Source: Alistipes dispar
GTDB lineage: Bacteria; Bacteroidota; Bacteroidia; Bacteroidales; Rikenellaceae
NCBI RefSeq assembly: GCF_006542685.1
Contig: NZ_AP019736.1
Span: 1,026,001-1,090,000 of the forward strand
Length of the DNA stretch: 64,000 bases
Reading direction: 5' to 3'
Shown: positions 51,180 through 59,149 of the stretch, one piece after another
How the letters are laid out: every line of letters starts with the position of its first letter
Position numbering within the stretch: position 1 is the stretch's first letter
Translations under genes and position numbers: made by a program
The notes under the pieces: generated by a model
Database searches by the model: none
What the model was told of the DNA's origin: nothing
Seen by the model: only the letters and a program-made list of their open reading frames with translations

Positions 51180-53156
51180 ATGAGTGATTTCATCGTCAGC
51201 GCACGCAAATACCGCCCGGCGACGTTCCGTTCGGTCGTCGGGCAGAAGCATATCACCTCGACGCTCCAGAACGCCATCGAGCGCGGTCAGCTGGCCCACG
51301 CCTACCTCTTCTGCGGCCCCCGCGGCGTAGGCAAGACCACCTGCGCCCGCATCTTCGCCAAGGCGATCAACTGCCTCGCGCCCCACGGCGCCGAGGCGTG
51401 CAACGAGTGCGAATCGTGCCGCTCGTTCAACGAGGGAAGGTCGCTCAACATCCACGAGCTGGACGCCGCGTCGAACAACTCCGTGGAGGACATCCGCACG
51501 CTCATCGAACAAGTGCGCATCATCCCGCAGGTGGGCCGCTACTCGGTGTTCATCATCGACGAGGTCCACATGCTCTCGGCCGCGGCCTTCAACGCCTTCC
51601 TCAAGACGCTCGAAGAGCCGCCCGCACACGCGATCTTCATCCTCGCCACCACCGAGAAACACAAGATCATCCCCACGATCCTCTCGCGCTGCCAGATTTA
51701 CGACTTCAACCGCATCCGTGTCGAGGATTCGGTGGAATACCTCCGCTACATCGCATCCGAGGAGGGCGTCGCCGCCGACGAGGAGTCGCTCAACCTCATC
51801 GCGCAGAAAGCCGACGGCGGCATGCGCGACGCCCTCTCCATGTTCGACAAGGCCGTGTCGTTCTGCGGCACGACGCTCGACTACCGCAACGTGGCCCAAA
51901 CGCTGAACGTGCTCGACTACGACACCTATTTCGGCGTGACGGAGATGCTTCTGCGGGGCGACTACGCCGAGGCGCTCGTCACCTTCGACGCGGTGCTTTC
52001 GAAAGGCTTCTCGGGCCAGACCTTCATGGCCGGCCTGAACCGCCACATGCGCGACCTGCTGATGGCCGAACGCCCCGAGACGCTGCGGCTGATCGAAATG
52101 ACCGGCACGCTGCTGGAACGATACCGGACGCAGGCGGGCGCCTGCAGTGTCGAGTTCCTGTTCGGTGCGATCTCCGTGCTGACGGAGCTCGACGGGAAAA
52201 TCCGGCAGTCGTCCAACCAACGGCTGCTCGTGGAGCTGGGACTGATGAAGATCGCCGGTCTCGGCCAAAAAAAAAATGATCTCCTGACCCCATCCGGGGA
52301 GTATCCGCTCCCCGAACTGACGCCCCGCACGGCAGCCCCGGCGGCCCGCGCGGAAACGCAACCCGCGCCCCCGCCCCCTGCCTCCGGCACGGAAGGCGCG
52401 GCTAACGCCGCAAGGCTCCGGCCGGAACCCGCCCCGGCGGCGGAAGGCCCGCGTCCCGAACCTTCGGGCCGTGCGGCGCCGTCCCCGGAACCGGCCGCGG
52501 CATCCGGAATGCGTCCGGACGGAAACGTTCCGCCCGCGGCAGCTCCCGCGACGGCATCCGGAACGGCCCCGGCGACACGCCCCGGCCCGGCCGCACCGAT
52601 CGGCACGGAGGTTCCGGCAGCGGACACCCGCCCCGCGGCAGCTCCGCAACCGGTCCCGCAACCCGAGGCAAGGCCCGCAGGGACGGCCCGGCGGCCGCTG
52701 ATCTCCGGAACGTCGCTCTCGGACCTGCTGGCCTCGGCCGGCAATCCGGCGGCGCAGTCCGAGAAGACGCAGGACCCCGAACCGGCCGCCGCAACGGTCG
52801 ATCCGGAGTGCGCGGCGAAGCTGGAACGGGCGCGGGAACGCATCCTGGCGCTGATCCGCGAACGGCGGCCGCGCTTCGTCCCGGCCTTCGAGCAGATGCT
52901 CTTCCGCGGCGACACGATCGCGGTGAGCGTCCCGACGACGGAGTTGCGCGACGAAATCCTGCGCAGCAAGACCGGAATGCTCATGCGGATCGCCGAGCTG
53001 GCCGGAGTGACGGGACGGATCGAGCTGGAGATCACGGTCAATGAACAGATACGGGCCGCGCGCCCGATCAGACTCGAGGACCGGGTGAAGTACATCACGG
53101 AGAAAAACCCGCTGGTGGCGGAACTCCGGAAAGCCCTGGACCTGGAGGTGGAATAA
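51180..53156 (+). CDS. dnaX: DNA polymerase III subunits gamma/tau
   Basis: A 658-residue clamp-loader ATPase (tau). The AAA+ part has Walker A GPRGVGKT (46-53), a zinc module C65/C74/C77/C80, Walker B IIDEVH (about 125-130) and the SRC motif. After about residue 370 comes a long Pro/Ala-rich linker (to about 510) and then a C-terminal domain that in tau binds the polymerase and helicase. An A10 run at 52267-52276 is followed at once by TGA in the -1 frame, so slippage would give a gamma form of 366 residues. The start at 51180 is set by the -7 box and by the conserved ARKYRP near the N-terminus. Confidence 0.96.
   Translation: MSDFIVSARKYRPATFRSVVGQKHITSTLQNAIERGQLAHAYLFCGPRGVGKTTCARIFAKAINCLAPHGAEACNECESCRSFNEGRSLNIHELDAASNNSVEDIRTLIEQVRIIPQVGRYSVFIIDEVHMLSAAAFNAFLKTLEEPPAHAIFILATTEKHKIIPTILSRCQIYDFNRIRVEDSVEYLRYIASEEGVAADEESLNLIAQKADGGMRDALSMFDKAVSFCGTTLDYRNVAQTLNVLDYDTYFGVTEMLLRGDYAEALVTFDAVLSKGFSGQTFMAGLNRHMRDLLMAERPETLRLIEMTGTLLERYRTQAGACSVEFLFGAISVLTELDGKIRQSSNQRLLVELGLMKIAGLGQKKNDLLTPSGEYPLPELTPRTAAPAARAETQPAPPPPASGTEGAANAARLRPEPAPAAEGPRPEPSGRAAPSPEPAAASGMRPDGNVPPAAAPATASGTAPATRPGPAAPIGTEVPAADTRPAAAPQPVPQPEARPAGTARRPLISGTSLSDLLASAGNPAAQSEKTQDPEPAAATVDPECAAKLERARERILALIRERRPRFVPAFEQMLFRGDTIAVSVPTTELRDEILRSKTGMLMRIAELAGVTGRIELEITVNEQIRAARPIRLEDRVKYITEKNPLVAELRKALDLEVE
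52267..52279 (+). promoter_or_regulatory. Candidate dnaX slippage site
   Basis: Ten A (52267-52276) then TGA in the -1 frame (52277-52279). One extra A in the mRNA or a -1 ribosome shift ends translation after residue 366, between the ATPase core and the tau-specific part. Confidence 0.7.
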
Positions 53157-53183
53157 AACGAAAAAAAGCACCAAAGAAATAAA

Positions 53184-54482
53184 ATGGCAATCAAGAATTT
53201 CATCGAAGAACTCGAATGGCGCGGCATGATCCACACGATCATGCCCGGCGCGAAGGAACAACTCGAAAAGGAGATGACGACGGCCTACCTGGGCATCGAC
53301 CCCACGGCCGACTCGCTGCATATCGGCCACCTGGTAGGCGTGATGATTCTCAAGCATTTCCAGATGTGCGGCCACCGTCCGCTGGCCCTCGTGGGCGGCG
53401 CGACGGGCATGATCGGCGACCCCTCGGGCAAGTCGCAGGAGCGCAACCTGCTCGACGAGCGGACCCTCCGGCACAACCAGGAGGCGATCAAGCGGCAACT
53501 GGCCAAACTGCTCGACTTCGACTCCGACGCCCCGAACGCCGCGCGCATGGTGAACAACTACGACTGGATGAAGGACTTCACGTTCCTCGATTTCATCCGC
53601 GACATCGGCAAGTGCATCACCGTCAATTACATGATGGCCAAGGATTCGGTCAAGAAGCGCTTCAACGGCGAAGGCGACGGCATGTCGTTCACCGAATTCA
53701 CCTACCAGCTCGTGCAGGGCTACGACTTCCTGCACCTCTACCAGACGATGGGCTGCAAGATCCAGCTCGGCGGCGCCGACCAGTGGGGCAACATCACCAC
53801 CGGCACGGAGCTGATCCGCCGCAAGCTGGGCTCCGAAGCCGAAGCCTTCGCCATCACCTGCCCGCTCATCACCAAGGCCGACGGCACGAAGTTCGGCAAG
53901 ACCGAGAGCGGCAACGTCTGGCTCGACCCGCGCTATACGTCGCCCTACAAGTTCTACCAGTTCTGGCTCAACGTGAGCGACGAGGACGCCAAACGCTACA
54001 TCAAGATCTTCACGCTGCTCGACCGGGAAACGATCGGCGCGCTCATCGCCGAGCACGACGCCGCCCCGCACCTGCGCGTGTTGCAGAAACGCCTGGCGCA
54101 GGAGATCACCACGATGATCCACTCCCGGGAAGAGTACGAGAAGGCCGTCGAGGCCTCGGCCATCCTCTTCGGCGGCACGACCTCCGAGGCGCTGCGCCGG
54201 ATAGACGAGCAGACGCTGCTGCAGGTCTTCGAGGGCGTGCCGCAGTTCCGCATCGCCCGCGCCGGACTGGGCCTGCCGTTCGTGGAGCTGGCGGCCGAAA
54301 AGACGCAGGTGTTCCCCTCGAAGGGCGAGTGCCGCAAGCTGGTGCAGGGCGGCGGCGTGTCCCTCAACAAGGAGAAGGTGACCGATCCGATGCGCGAGGT
54401 GACCGACGCGGACCTCATCGCCGGCAAATACCTCCTCGTGCAGCGCGGCAAGAAGAACTACTACCTCGTAATCGCCGAATAG
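53184..54482 (+). CDS. tyrS: Tyrosyl-tRNA synthetase
   Basis: A 432-residue class I synthetase. The HIGH motif is at 46-49 (DSLHIGHLVG), and the KMSKS motif appears as KFGKT in GTKFGKTESGNVWLD. Tyrosine-binding YDFLHLY and GGADQWGN are present. A C-terminal S4 RNA-binding domain begins about residue 360. It starts 27 bases after dnaX and ends three bases before folB, so the three are probably one transcript. Confidence 0.97.
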   Translation: MAIKNFIEELEWRGMIHTIMPGAKEQLEKEMTTAYLGIDPTADSLHIGHLVGVMILKHFQMCGHRPLALVGGATGMIGDPSGKSQERNLLDERTLRHNQEAIKRQLAKLLDFDSDAPNAARMVNNYDWMKDFTFLDFIRDIGKCITVNYMMAKDSVKKRFNGEGDGMSFTEFTYQLVQGYDFLHLYQTMGCKIQLGGADQWGNITTGTELIRRKLGSEAEAFAITCPLITKADGTKFGKTESGNVWLDPRYTSPYKFYQFWLNVSDEDAKRYIKIFTLLDRETIGALIAEHDAAPHLRVLQKRLAQEITTMIHSREEYEKAVEASAILFGGTTSEALRRIDEQTLLQVFEGVPQFRIARAGLGLPFVELAAEKTQVFPSKGECRKLVQGGGVSLNKEKVTDPMREVTDADLIAGKYLLVQRGKKNYYLVIAE

Positions 54483-54485
54483 GCC

Positions 54486-54839
54486 ATGGAGTACCGCATC
54501 GCACTCGACCGCATGGAGTTCCGGGCGCTGCACGGCTGCTACGAACTGGAACGGAAGGTGGGCAACCGCTTCACGGTCGATTTGGAACTTACGGCCCTGC
54601 TGGGCGAAGCGGCCGCGGAGGACAACGTGGAGAAGACGGTCAATTACCTCACCGTCTATCAGATCGTCCGGGAACGGATGGGACAGACGCAGCGGACCAT
54701 CGAACGCGTGGCCCTGAACATCATCGAGGCGCTGTACGCCGCCTTTCCGCAACTGCGGCACGTGAAATGCACCGTCTCGAAGCTGGCGCCGCCGCTGGGC
54801 GGAAAACTCGACCGCGTGAGCGTCACGCTGGAGAGGTAA
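54486..54839 (+). CDS. folB: Dihydroneopterin aldolase
   Basis: A 117-residue enzyme of folate synthesis that splits 7,8-dihydroneopterin into hydroxymethyl-dihydropterin and glycolaldehyde. It has the expected FRALHGCYELERKVGNRF N-terminus with the catalytic region, VNYLTVYQIV in the middle, and VTVSKLAPPLGGK-type residues near the end. Length matches. It follows tyrS by three bases and ends nine bases before a terminator. Confidence 0.95.
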   Translation: MEYRIALDRMEFRALHGCYELERKVGNRFTVDLELTALLGEAAAEDNVEKTVNYLTVYQIVRERMGQTQRTIERVALNIIEALYAAFPQLRHVKCTVSKLAPPLGGKLDRVSVTLER

Positions 54840-54847
54840 CGGATACG

Positions 54848-54879
54848 ACCGGCGGGCAGGCTGCGGCCTGCCCGCCGGT
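54848..54879 (+). terminator. Terminator after folB
   Basis: A 14-base perfect stem (54848-54861 with 54866-54879), loop TGCG, then a short T-containing tail. It should end the dnaX-tyrS-folB transcript at least partly; the next gene begins at 54901. Confidence 0.7.
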
Positions 54880-54900
54880 TTCACACTCAAAGCAACGGAC

Positions 54901-56253
54901 ATGAAACACCATTCGCACGCCCGGGTCACGCTGGGCGGAAAACTGAGCGCCGTACTGGTCGCCGCCGGAAGTTCGGTGGGGCTGGGCAACATCTGGCGGT
55001 TTCCCTATGTGGCCGGCGACAACGGCGGAGGGGCCTTTCTGGCGATCTACATCCTCTGCGTCCTGCTGCTGGGACTGCCGCTCATGCTGGCCGAATTCAC
55101 CGTGGGACGCGCCTCGCACCGCAACGCCGTGGGGGCCTTCCGGGCACTCGATTCCCGCTGGAGCTTCCTGGGATACAACGGCGTGCTGGCGGCGTTCCTG
55201 ATCCTCGGCTTTTACCTCGTGGTCTCGGGCTGGACGGCCGGCTACATGGTCCGCTCCCTCACGGGCGAACTCGCACGCCTCTTCTCCGCCGCGGAGTACG
55301 AAGCGCTGTTCGCGGAGTTCATCCGCGACCCGTGGCGGCCGCTCGTTTACACCGGACTGATCGCGCTGGCCACCCACTCCGTGATCGCGCTGGGCGTCCG
55401 GAAGGGCATCGAACGCTCGGCCAAGGTGCTCATGCCGCTGCTGTTCGTCGTTCTCATCGCCCTCTCCGTCCACTCGCTGCTGCTGCCGGGCGGCGGCGAA
55501 GGGCTGCGTTTCTTCTTCCGGCCCGACTTCTCGCAGGTCACCCCCTCGACCGTGCTCGTGGCCCTGGGACAGGCCTTCTTCTCGCTCTCGATCAGCATCG
55601 GCACGATGGTCACCTACGCCTCCTACTTCAAACCCGACACCGACCTGCGCCACACGGCGCTGAATGTCACGATCCTCGACACGCTGGTCGCCGTGCTGGC
55701 CGGCGTGGTGGTCTTCCCGGCGGTCTTCAGCGTCGGAATCGCCCCCTCGTCGGGACCTTCGCTGGTCTTCATCACCCTGCCGGGCATCTTCAACGGTATG
55801 CCGCTGAGCATGGTCTGGTCGTCGGTGTTCTTCCTGCTGCTCATCGTGGCGGCCCTCACCTCGACCATCTCGCTGCACGAGGTCGTCACGGCCTACCTGC
55901 ACGAAGAGTGGCACCTGAGCCGCCGCGCGGCGGCGTGGACCACCACCCTTTCGACCGGGGCGTTAGGAGCCGTGGCTTCGCTCTCGATGGGGGTGCTGGG
56001 CGGCTGGACGATCTGCGGTCTGAATATCTTCGACTCGCTCGACTACCTCACGGCCAACATCATGCTCCCCGTGGGCGGACTGCTCACCTGCCTGTTCGTG
56101 GGCTGGCGGCTCGACCGGCAGGTGCTCCGCGCGCAGCTCACCAACGACGGAACCCTGCCCTTCCGCATCTACCGGCTCTTTCTGGTGTTGCTGCGCTACT
56201 TCTGCCCGGTGATCCTGCTGCTCGTCTTCCTCGACAACCTGGGTGTCTTCTAA
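54901..56253 (+). CDS. Sodium-dependent transporter (NSS/SNF family)
   Basis: A 450-residue inner-membrane protein with about eleven or twelve hydrophobic segments of the neurotransmitter:sodium symporter family (LeuT fold). The hallmark unwound first helix with the sodium and substrate site is present: AAGSSVGLGNIWRFPYVAG. Helices 6 and 8 contain LGQAFFSLSISIGTMVTYASY and VVALTSTISLHE-type residues. It should take up an amino acid or related compound with sodium; the substrate cannot be told. It begins 21 bases after the folB terminator stem and ends before a bidirectional terminator. Confidence 0.92.
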   Translation: MKHHSHARVTLGGKLSAVLVAAGSSVGLGNIWRFPYVAGDNGGGAFLAIYILCVLLLGLPLMLAEFTVGRASHRNAVGAFRALDSRWSFLGYNGVLAAFLILGFYLVVSGWTAGYMVRSLTGELARLFSAAEYEALFAEFIRDPWRPLVYTGLIALATHSVIALGVRKGIERSAKVLMPLLFVVLIALSVHSLLLPGGGEGLRFFFRPDFSQVTPSTVLVALGQAFFSLSISIGTMVTYASYFKPDTDLRHTALNVTILDTLVAVLAGVVVFPAVFSVGIAPSSGPSLVFITLPGIFNGMPLSMVWSSVFFLLLIVAALTSTISLHEVVTAYLHEEWHLSRRAAAWTTTLSTGALGAVASLSMGVLGGWTICGLNIFDSLDYLTANIMLPVGGLLTCLFVGWRLDRQVLRAQLTNDGTLPFRIYRLFLVLLRYFCPVILLLVFLDNLGVF

Positions 56254-56315
56254 AGCGGGGAACAGTCCCCGCGGCAGACGCGGCGGGGACACAGAACACT
56301 CCCGGAAAGGCACAA

Positions 56316-56349
56316 AAAAAGGTACGGCCCCGAAAAGCCGTACCTTTTT
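56316..56349. terminator. Bidirectional terminator
   Basis: A 13-base stem (56316-56328 with 56337-56349) whose ends are A5 and T5, so it works for both the transporter (plus) and ribH (minus). Confidence 0.88.
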
Positions 56350-56366
56350 CTTCTCCTCCCGCAACG

Positions 56367-56897
56367 TCAGTTGATGTTCCGCCGGTCGGGTTCGTGGTCG
56401 GGCGAAGCCGCCTCCATGTCGATCTGCAACTTGACCATGTTGATGGCCGTCGCCGCCGCCTCGTCGCCCTTGTTGCCGTGGCGGCCGCCGCAGCGGTCCA
56501 GCGCCTGCTGCATATCATTCACGGTCAGCACGCCGAACGCGATCGGCATGTTCCACTGGATCTGCAGTTGTGTGATGCCCTGCGTCACGCCCTGACAGAT
56601 GAAGTCGAAGTGCCGCGTATCGCCCTGAATGACGCATCCGAGCGCGATCACGGCGTCCACGTCGGTATATTCCGCGAAGAACTGCGCACCGAGCGACAGC
56701 TCGAACGTACCGGGGACATACTTGATCTGAATGTTCATGTCGGGGCATCCGGCGGCGCGCAGCGTGCGCACGGCACCTTCCAGCAACGCCTCCGTCACCT
56801 CCCGGTTCCACTCGGCCACGACGATTCCGAACCGCATGTCCGCAGCCGACGGCAGCGGCGAATCGAATTTGGAAAGGTTATGGTTTCTGGTCGCCAT
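56367..56897 (-). CDS. ribH: 6,7-dimethyl-8-ribityllumazine synthase
   Basis: A 176-residue enzyme that joins 5-amino-6-ribitylaminouracil and dihydroxybutanone phosphate in the penultimate step of riboflavin synthesis. FGIVVAEWNREVTEALL, KYVPGTFELSLGAQFF and VIALGCVIQGDTRHFDFICQGV match the family, including the substrate-binding GDTRHFD loop with the catalytic His. The C-terminus (NKGDEAAATAINM) is standard, with a short polar tail. It starts 13 bases after the TPR gene and is probably co-transcribed with it. Confidence 0.96.
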   Translation of the reverse strand: MATRNHNLSKFDSPLPSAADMRFGIVVAEWNREVTEALLEGAVRTLRAAGCPDMNIQIKYVPGTFELSLGAQFFAEYTDVDAVIALGCVIQGDTRHFDFICQGVTQGITQLQIQWNMPIAFGVLTVNDMQQALDRCGGRHGNKGDEAAATAINMVKLQIDMEAASPDHEPDRRNIN

Positions 56898-56910
56898 CTC
56901 GCCGCACTCC

Positions 56911-57594
56911 TTATTTAGCGCTTCCGAGCAGCTTCTCGGCCTCGCGGGCCTCCATCGAAGCGGGATACGTGTCGAGAATCTGCTGGTAGAATCCGGCAGC
57001 GGCCGCAGCGTCGCCCTGGGCCTGCGCCGCCAGTCCGGCCTTACGCAGGTACATCGGGGCGGTCAGGTTGTTGTCGGCGGCCTTCACGGCCTTGCGGTAG
57101 AAATCCACGGCCTTGGCGTAGTCCTGCCGCTCGACGGCCACATCGCCCTGCAACCCGTAGTTCTGGGCATTGACGAGTGCGCCGGGCAGTCCCTTGACAG
57201 GCGAATACTTCGCCAGACAGGCGGCGGCATTCTCCAGATCGCCCGTACGCAGGTAGCAGATGCCGGCGTAGTGCCTGGCCAGATTGCCCGAGGGAGTCGA
57301 ACCGTACTGCTCGATCACGTCGAGGAACCCGGCGCCGTTGGCATCGCCCTGCAACGCCAGCTCGAAGTCGGGATTCTCCGCCTCGAAACGCGACTGCGCC
57401 TCGGCGATCATCTCCGCGGCCTTCTCGGCGCGCGGCGCCACGATCAGCGCCCGGTAGCCGTAAACCAACGCGGCGAGAACCAGCAGCCCCAGAAAAACGT
57501 AGGTGAGCTTGCGCCCGTTCTTTTCGAAAAAGAGTTCCGTTCTGTTCATTGCCTCGCCGAGGCTTTCCGGCTCGGCGACGTTCTGCTTCGTCAT
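56911..57594 (-). CDS. Membrane-anchored TPR protein
   Basis: A 227-residue protein with one transmembrane segment (about residues 34-56, LTYVFLGLLVLAALVYGY) and a periplasmic part of about four tetratricopeptide-type repeats (LARHYAGICYLRTGDLENAA, AVDFYRKAVKAADNN, AAAGFYQQILDTYPAS). The layout resembles YfgM-type proteins that help periplasmic chaperones or the Sec translocon. A direct role is not shown. It is the first gene of a two-gene operon with ribH. Confidence 0.88.
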   Translation of the reverse strand: MTKQNVAEPESLGEAMNRTELFFEKNGRKLTYVFLGLLVLAALVYGYRALIVAPRAEKAAEMIAEAQSRFEAENPDFELALQGDANGAGFLDVIEQYGSTPSGNLARHYAGICYLRTGDLENAAACLAKYSPVKGLPGALVNAQNYGLQGDVAVERQDYAKAVDFYRKAVKAADNNLTAPMYLRKAGLAAQAQGDAAAAAGFYQQILDTYPASMEAREAEKLLGSAK

Positions 57595-57638
57595 AGATCC
57601 AAACGTATTTTTTAGTTTATAATTTGCACGGTAGGCAG

Positions 57639-57667
57639 CAAAGATACAAAACTATTCACAATGTGCA
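57639..57667 (-). promoter_or_regulatory. Promoter of the TPR-ribH operon
   Basis: On the minus strand TTG (57667-57665), 18 bases, then TATCTTTG (57646-57639). The start of transcription falls about 38 bases before the ATG at 57594. Confidence 0.72.
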
Positions 57668-57688
57668 ATGTCGTGTCCGGATTTTTTG

Positions 57689-57696
57689 TACTTTTG
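57689..57696 (+). promoter_or_regulatory. -7 box of recF (predicts leaderless mRNA)
   Basis: TACTTTTG at 57689-57696, only four bases before the recF ATG at 57701. It lies back to back with the TPR promoter. Confidence 0.6.
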
Positions 57697-57700
57697 TTCC

Positions 57701-58789
57701 ATGTATCTGAAGAAAATCGCACTGCTGAATTTCAAAAACATCGAACAGGAGGAGCTGACGTTTTGCCCCGGCATCAACTGTCTGGTGGGCGACAACGGCG
57801 CGGGCAAAACCAACATCGTGGATGCGGTCCACTACCTCTCCATGTGCAAGTCGTCGCTTCAGATGACCGACGGGCAGAGCATCCGCCACGGGGCGGATTT
57901 CTTCCTCGTCGAAGGGCAGTACGCGACCGACGGCGGCAAGAGCGAGAACGTCGTCTGCTCCTTCTCGCGCAAGGGCGGCAAGGTGCTCAAACGCAACGGC
58001 AAGGAGTACGACCGGCTTTCGGACCACGTGGGACTGATCCCCGCCGTGATCGTGTCGCCGGCCGACGGGGCCCTGATCTCCGACGCGGCCGACGAGCGGC
58101 GCCGCTACCTCAACGCCTTCATCTCGCAGCTCGACCGGGCCTACCTCAGCTCGGTCATGCGCTACAACGCCGTCCTGGCCGAACGGAACCGGCTGCTGAA
58201 GATGCAGCCCGACGAGGTGATGCTGCAAATCTACGACCGCCAGCTCGTCGAACACGGCGAGGCGATCCACGCCCGGCGGCGCGAGGCGGCGGAACTGTTG
58301 CAGCCCGTCGTCGAAGCCTATTACCGCACGCTCTCGGGCGACCGCGAGCAGGTCGGGCTGCACTACCGCTCGGAGCTGAACGAGCGGCCGTTCGGCGAGA
58401 TCCTGCTCGCCGCGCGGCAGAAGGACCTGGCCAACGAGTTCACCACCGCGGGCATTCACCGCGACGACCTGGTGCTCCGCATCGGCGGCTACCCCCTGCG
58501 CAAATACGGCTCGCAGGGACAGCAGAAATCCTTCCTGATCGCCCTCAAGCTGGCGCAGTACGCCATCGTGGCCCGCAGCAAGGGCGAACGGCCGCTGCTG
58601 CTGCTCGACGATCTGTTCGACAAACTCGACGCCGGCCGCGTCGAACAGCTCATCCGGCTGGTTTCGGACGAGACGTTCGGGCAGATCCTCATCACGGACT
58701 GCAACCCCACCCGTCTGAGAACGATACTCGACAAGGCCGGCGGGGAGTATCTGCTCTACACCGTCGAAAACGGAAAGGCCCGGCGATGA
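57701..58789 (+). CDS. recF: DNA replication and repair protein RecF
   Basis: A 362-residue SMC-like ATPase that helps load RecA on gapped DNA. Walker A GDNGAGKTN is at about residues 31-39. The signature region shows GSQGQQKSFLIALKLAQY, and Walker B is LLLLDDLFDKLD. Length matches. The ATG at 57701 is chosen over one at 57668 because the family begins MYLKKIALLNFKN and the promoter box lies between the two. The stop overlaps the next start (ATGA, 58786-58789). Confidence 0.96.
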   Translation: MYLKKIALLNFKNIEQEELTFCPGINCLVGDNGAGKTNIVDAVHYLSMCKSSLQMTDGQSIRHGADFFLVEGQYATDGGKSENVVCSFSRKGGKVLKRNGKEYDRLSDHVGLIPAVIVSPADGALISDAADERRRYLNAFISQLDRAYLSSVMRYNAVLAERNRLLKMQPDEVMLQIYDRQLVEHGEAIHARRREAAELLQPVVEAYYRTLSGDREQVGLHYRSELNERPFGEILLAARQKDLANEFTTAGIHRDDLVLRIGGYPLRKYGSQGQQKSFLIALKLAQYAIVARSKGERPLLLLDDLFDKLDAGRVEQLIRLVSDETFGQILITDCNPTRLRTILDKAGGEYLLYTVENGKARR

Positions 58790-59076
58790 GACGCACGAAA
58801 ACAATGCTGATGGGCGACCTGCTGGAGGAGTTCTTCAAACGCCCCTACGTCGCCGCCAAGGTCGCCGAAGGAAAGCTGCCCGACACGTGGCGCGAAATCG
58901 TCGGCGACCGTGCCGCGGACGCCACCACCGAGTTGCGGCTCGAACGGCATATTCTCCACGTGCGCATCCAATCGAGCGTGCTGCGCTCCGAACTCTTCTA
59001 CCAGCGCGACCTGCTCTGCGAGGAGATCAACCGCCGCTCGGGCCTCAGGCTGGTCCATGCGGTCATCATCCGGTGA
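58786..59076 (+). CDS. DUF721 (DciA-like) protein
   Basis: A 96-residue protein of the DUF721 family: LLEEFFKRPYVAAKV, LPDTWREIVGD and HVRIQSSVLRSELFYQRDLLCEEIN. DciA, of this family, is a loader of the replicative helicase in bacteria lacking DnaC; the same role is likely here. It overlaps recF by four bases, the usual arrangement in Bacteroidota. Confidence 0.9.
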   Translation: MRRTKTMLMGDLLEEFFKRPYVAAKVAEGKLPDTWREIVGDRAADATTELRLERHILHVRIQSSVLRSELFYQRDLLCEEINRRSGLRLVHAVIIR

Positions 59077-59095
59077 CACGCCGTCCGCACACGAA

Positions 59096-59131
59096 AAGAG
59101 CCGGGAGCGTTCCGAAACGCTCCCGGCTCTT
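59096..59131. terminator. Bidirectional terminator
   Basis: A perfect 16-base stem (59096-59111 with 59116-59131) with a four-base loop between the recF-dciA pair and the convergent OmpA-family gene. Confidence 0.85.
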
Positions 59132-59149
59132 CGTCGGAGTCCGCACGGA

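Noticed and set aside
51066..54992. A 1,308-codon open frame on the minus strand across dnaX, tyrS and folB
   Set aside because: It is a mirror of three well-supported genes in GC-rich DNA, has Arg/Gly/Val/Leu-rich low-complexity translation and no recognisable domain.
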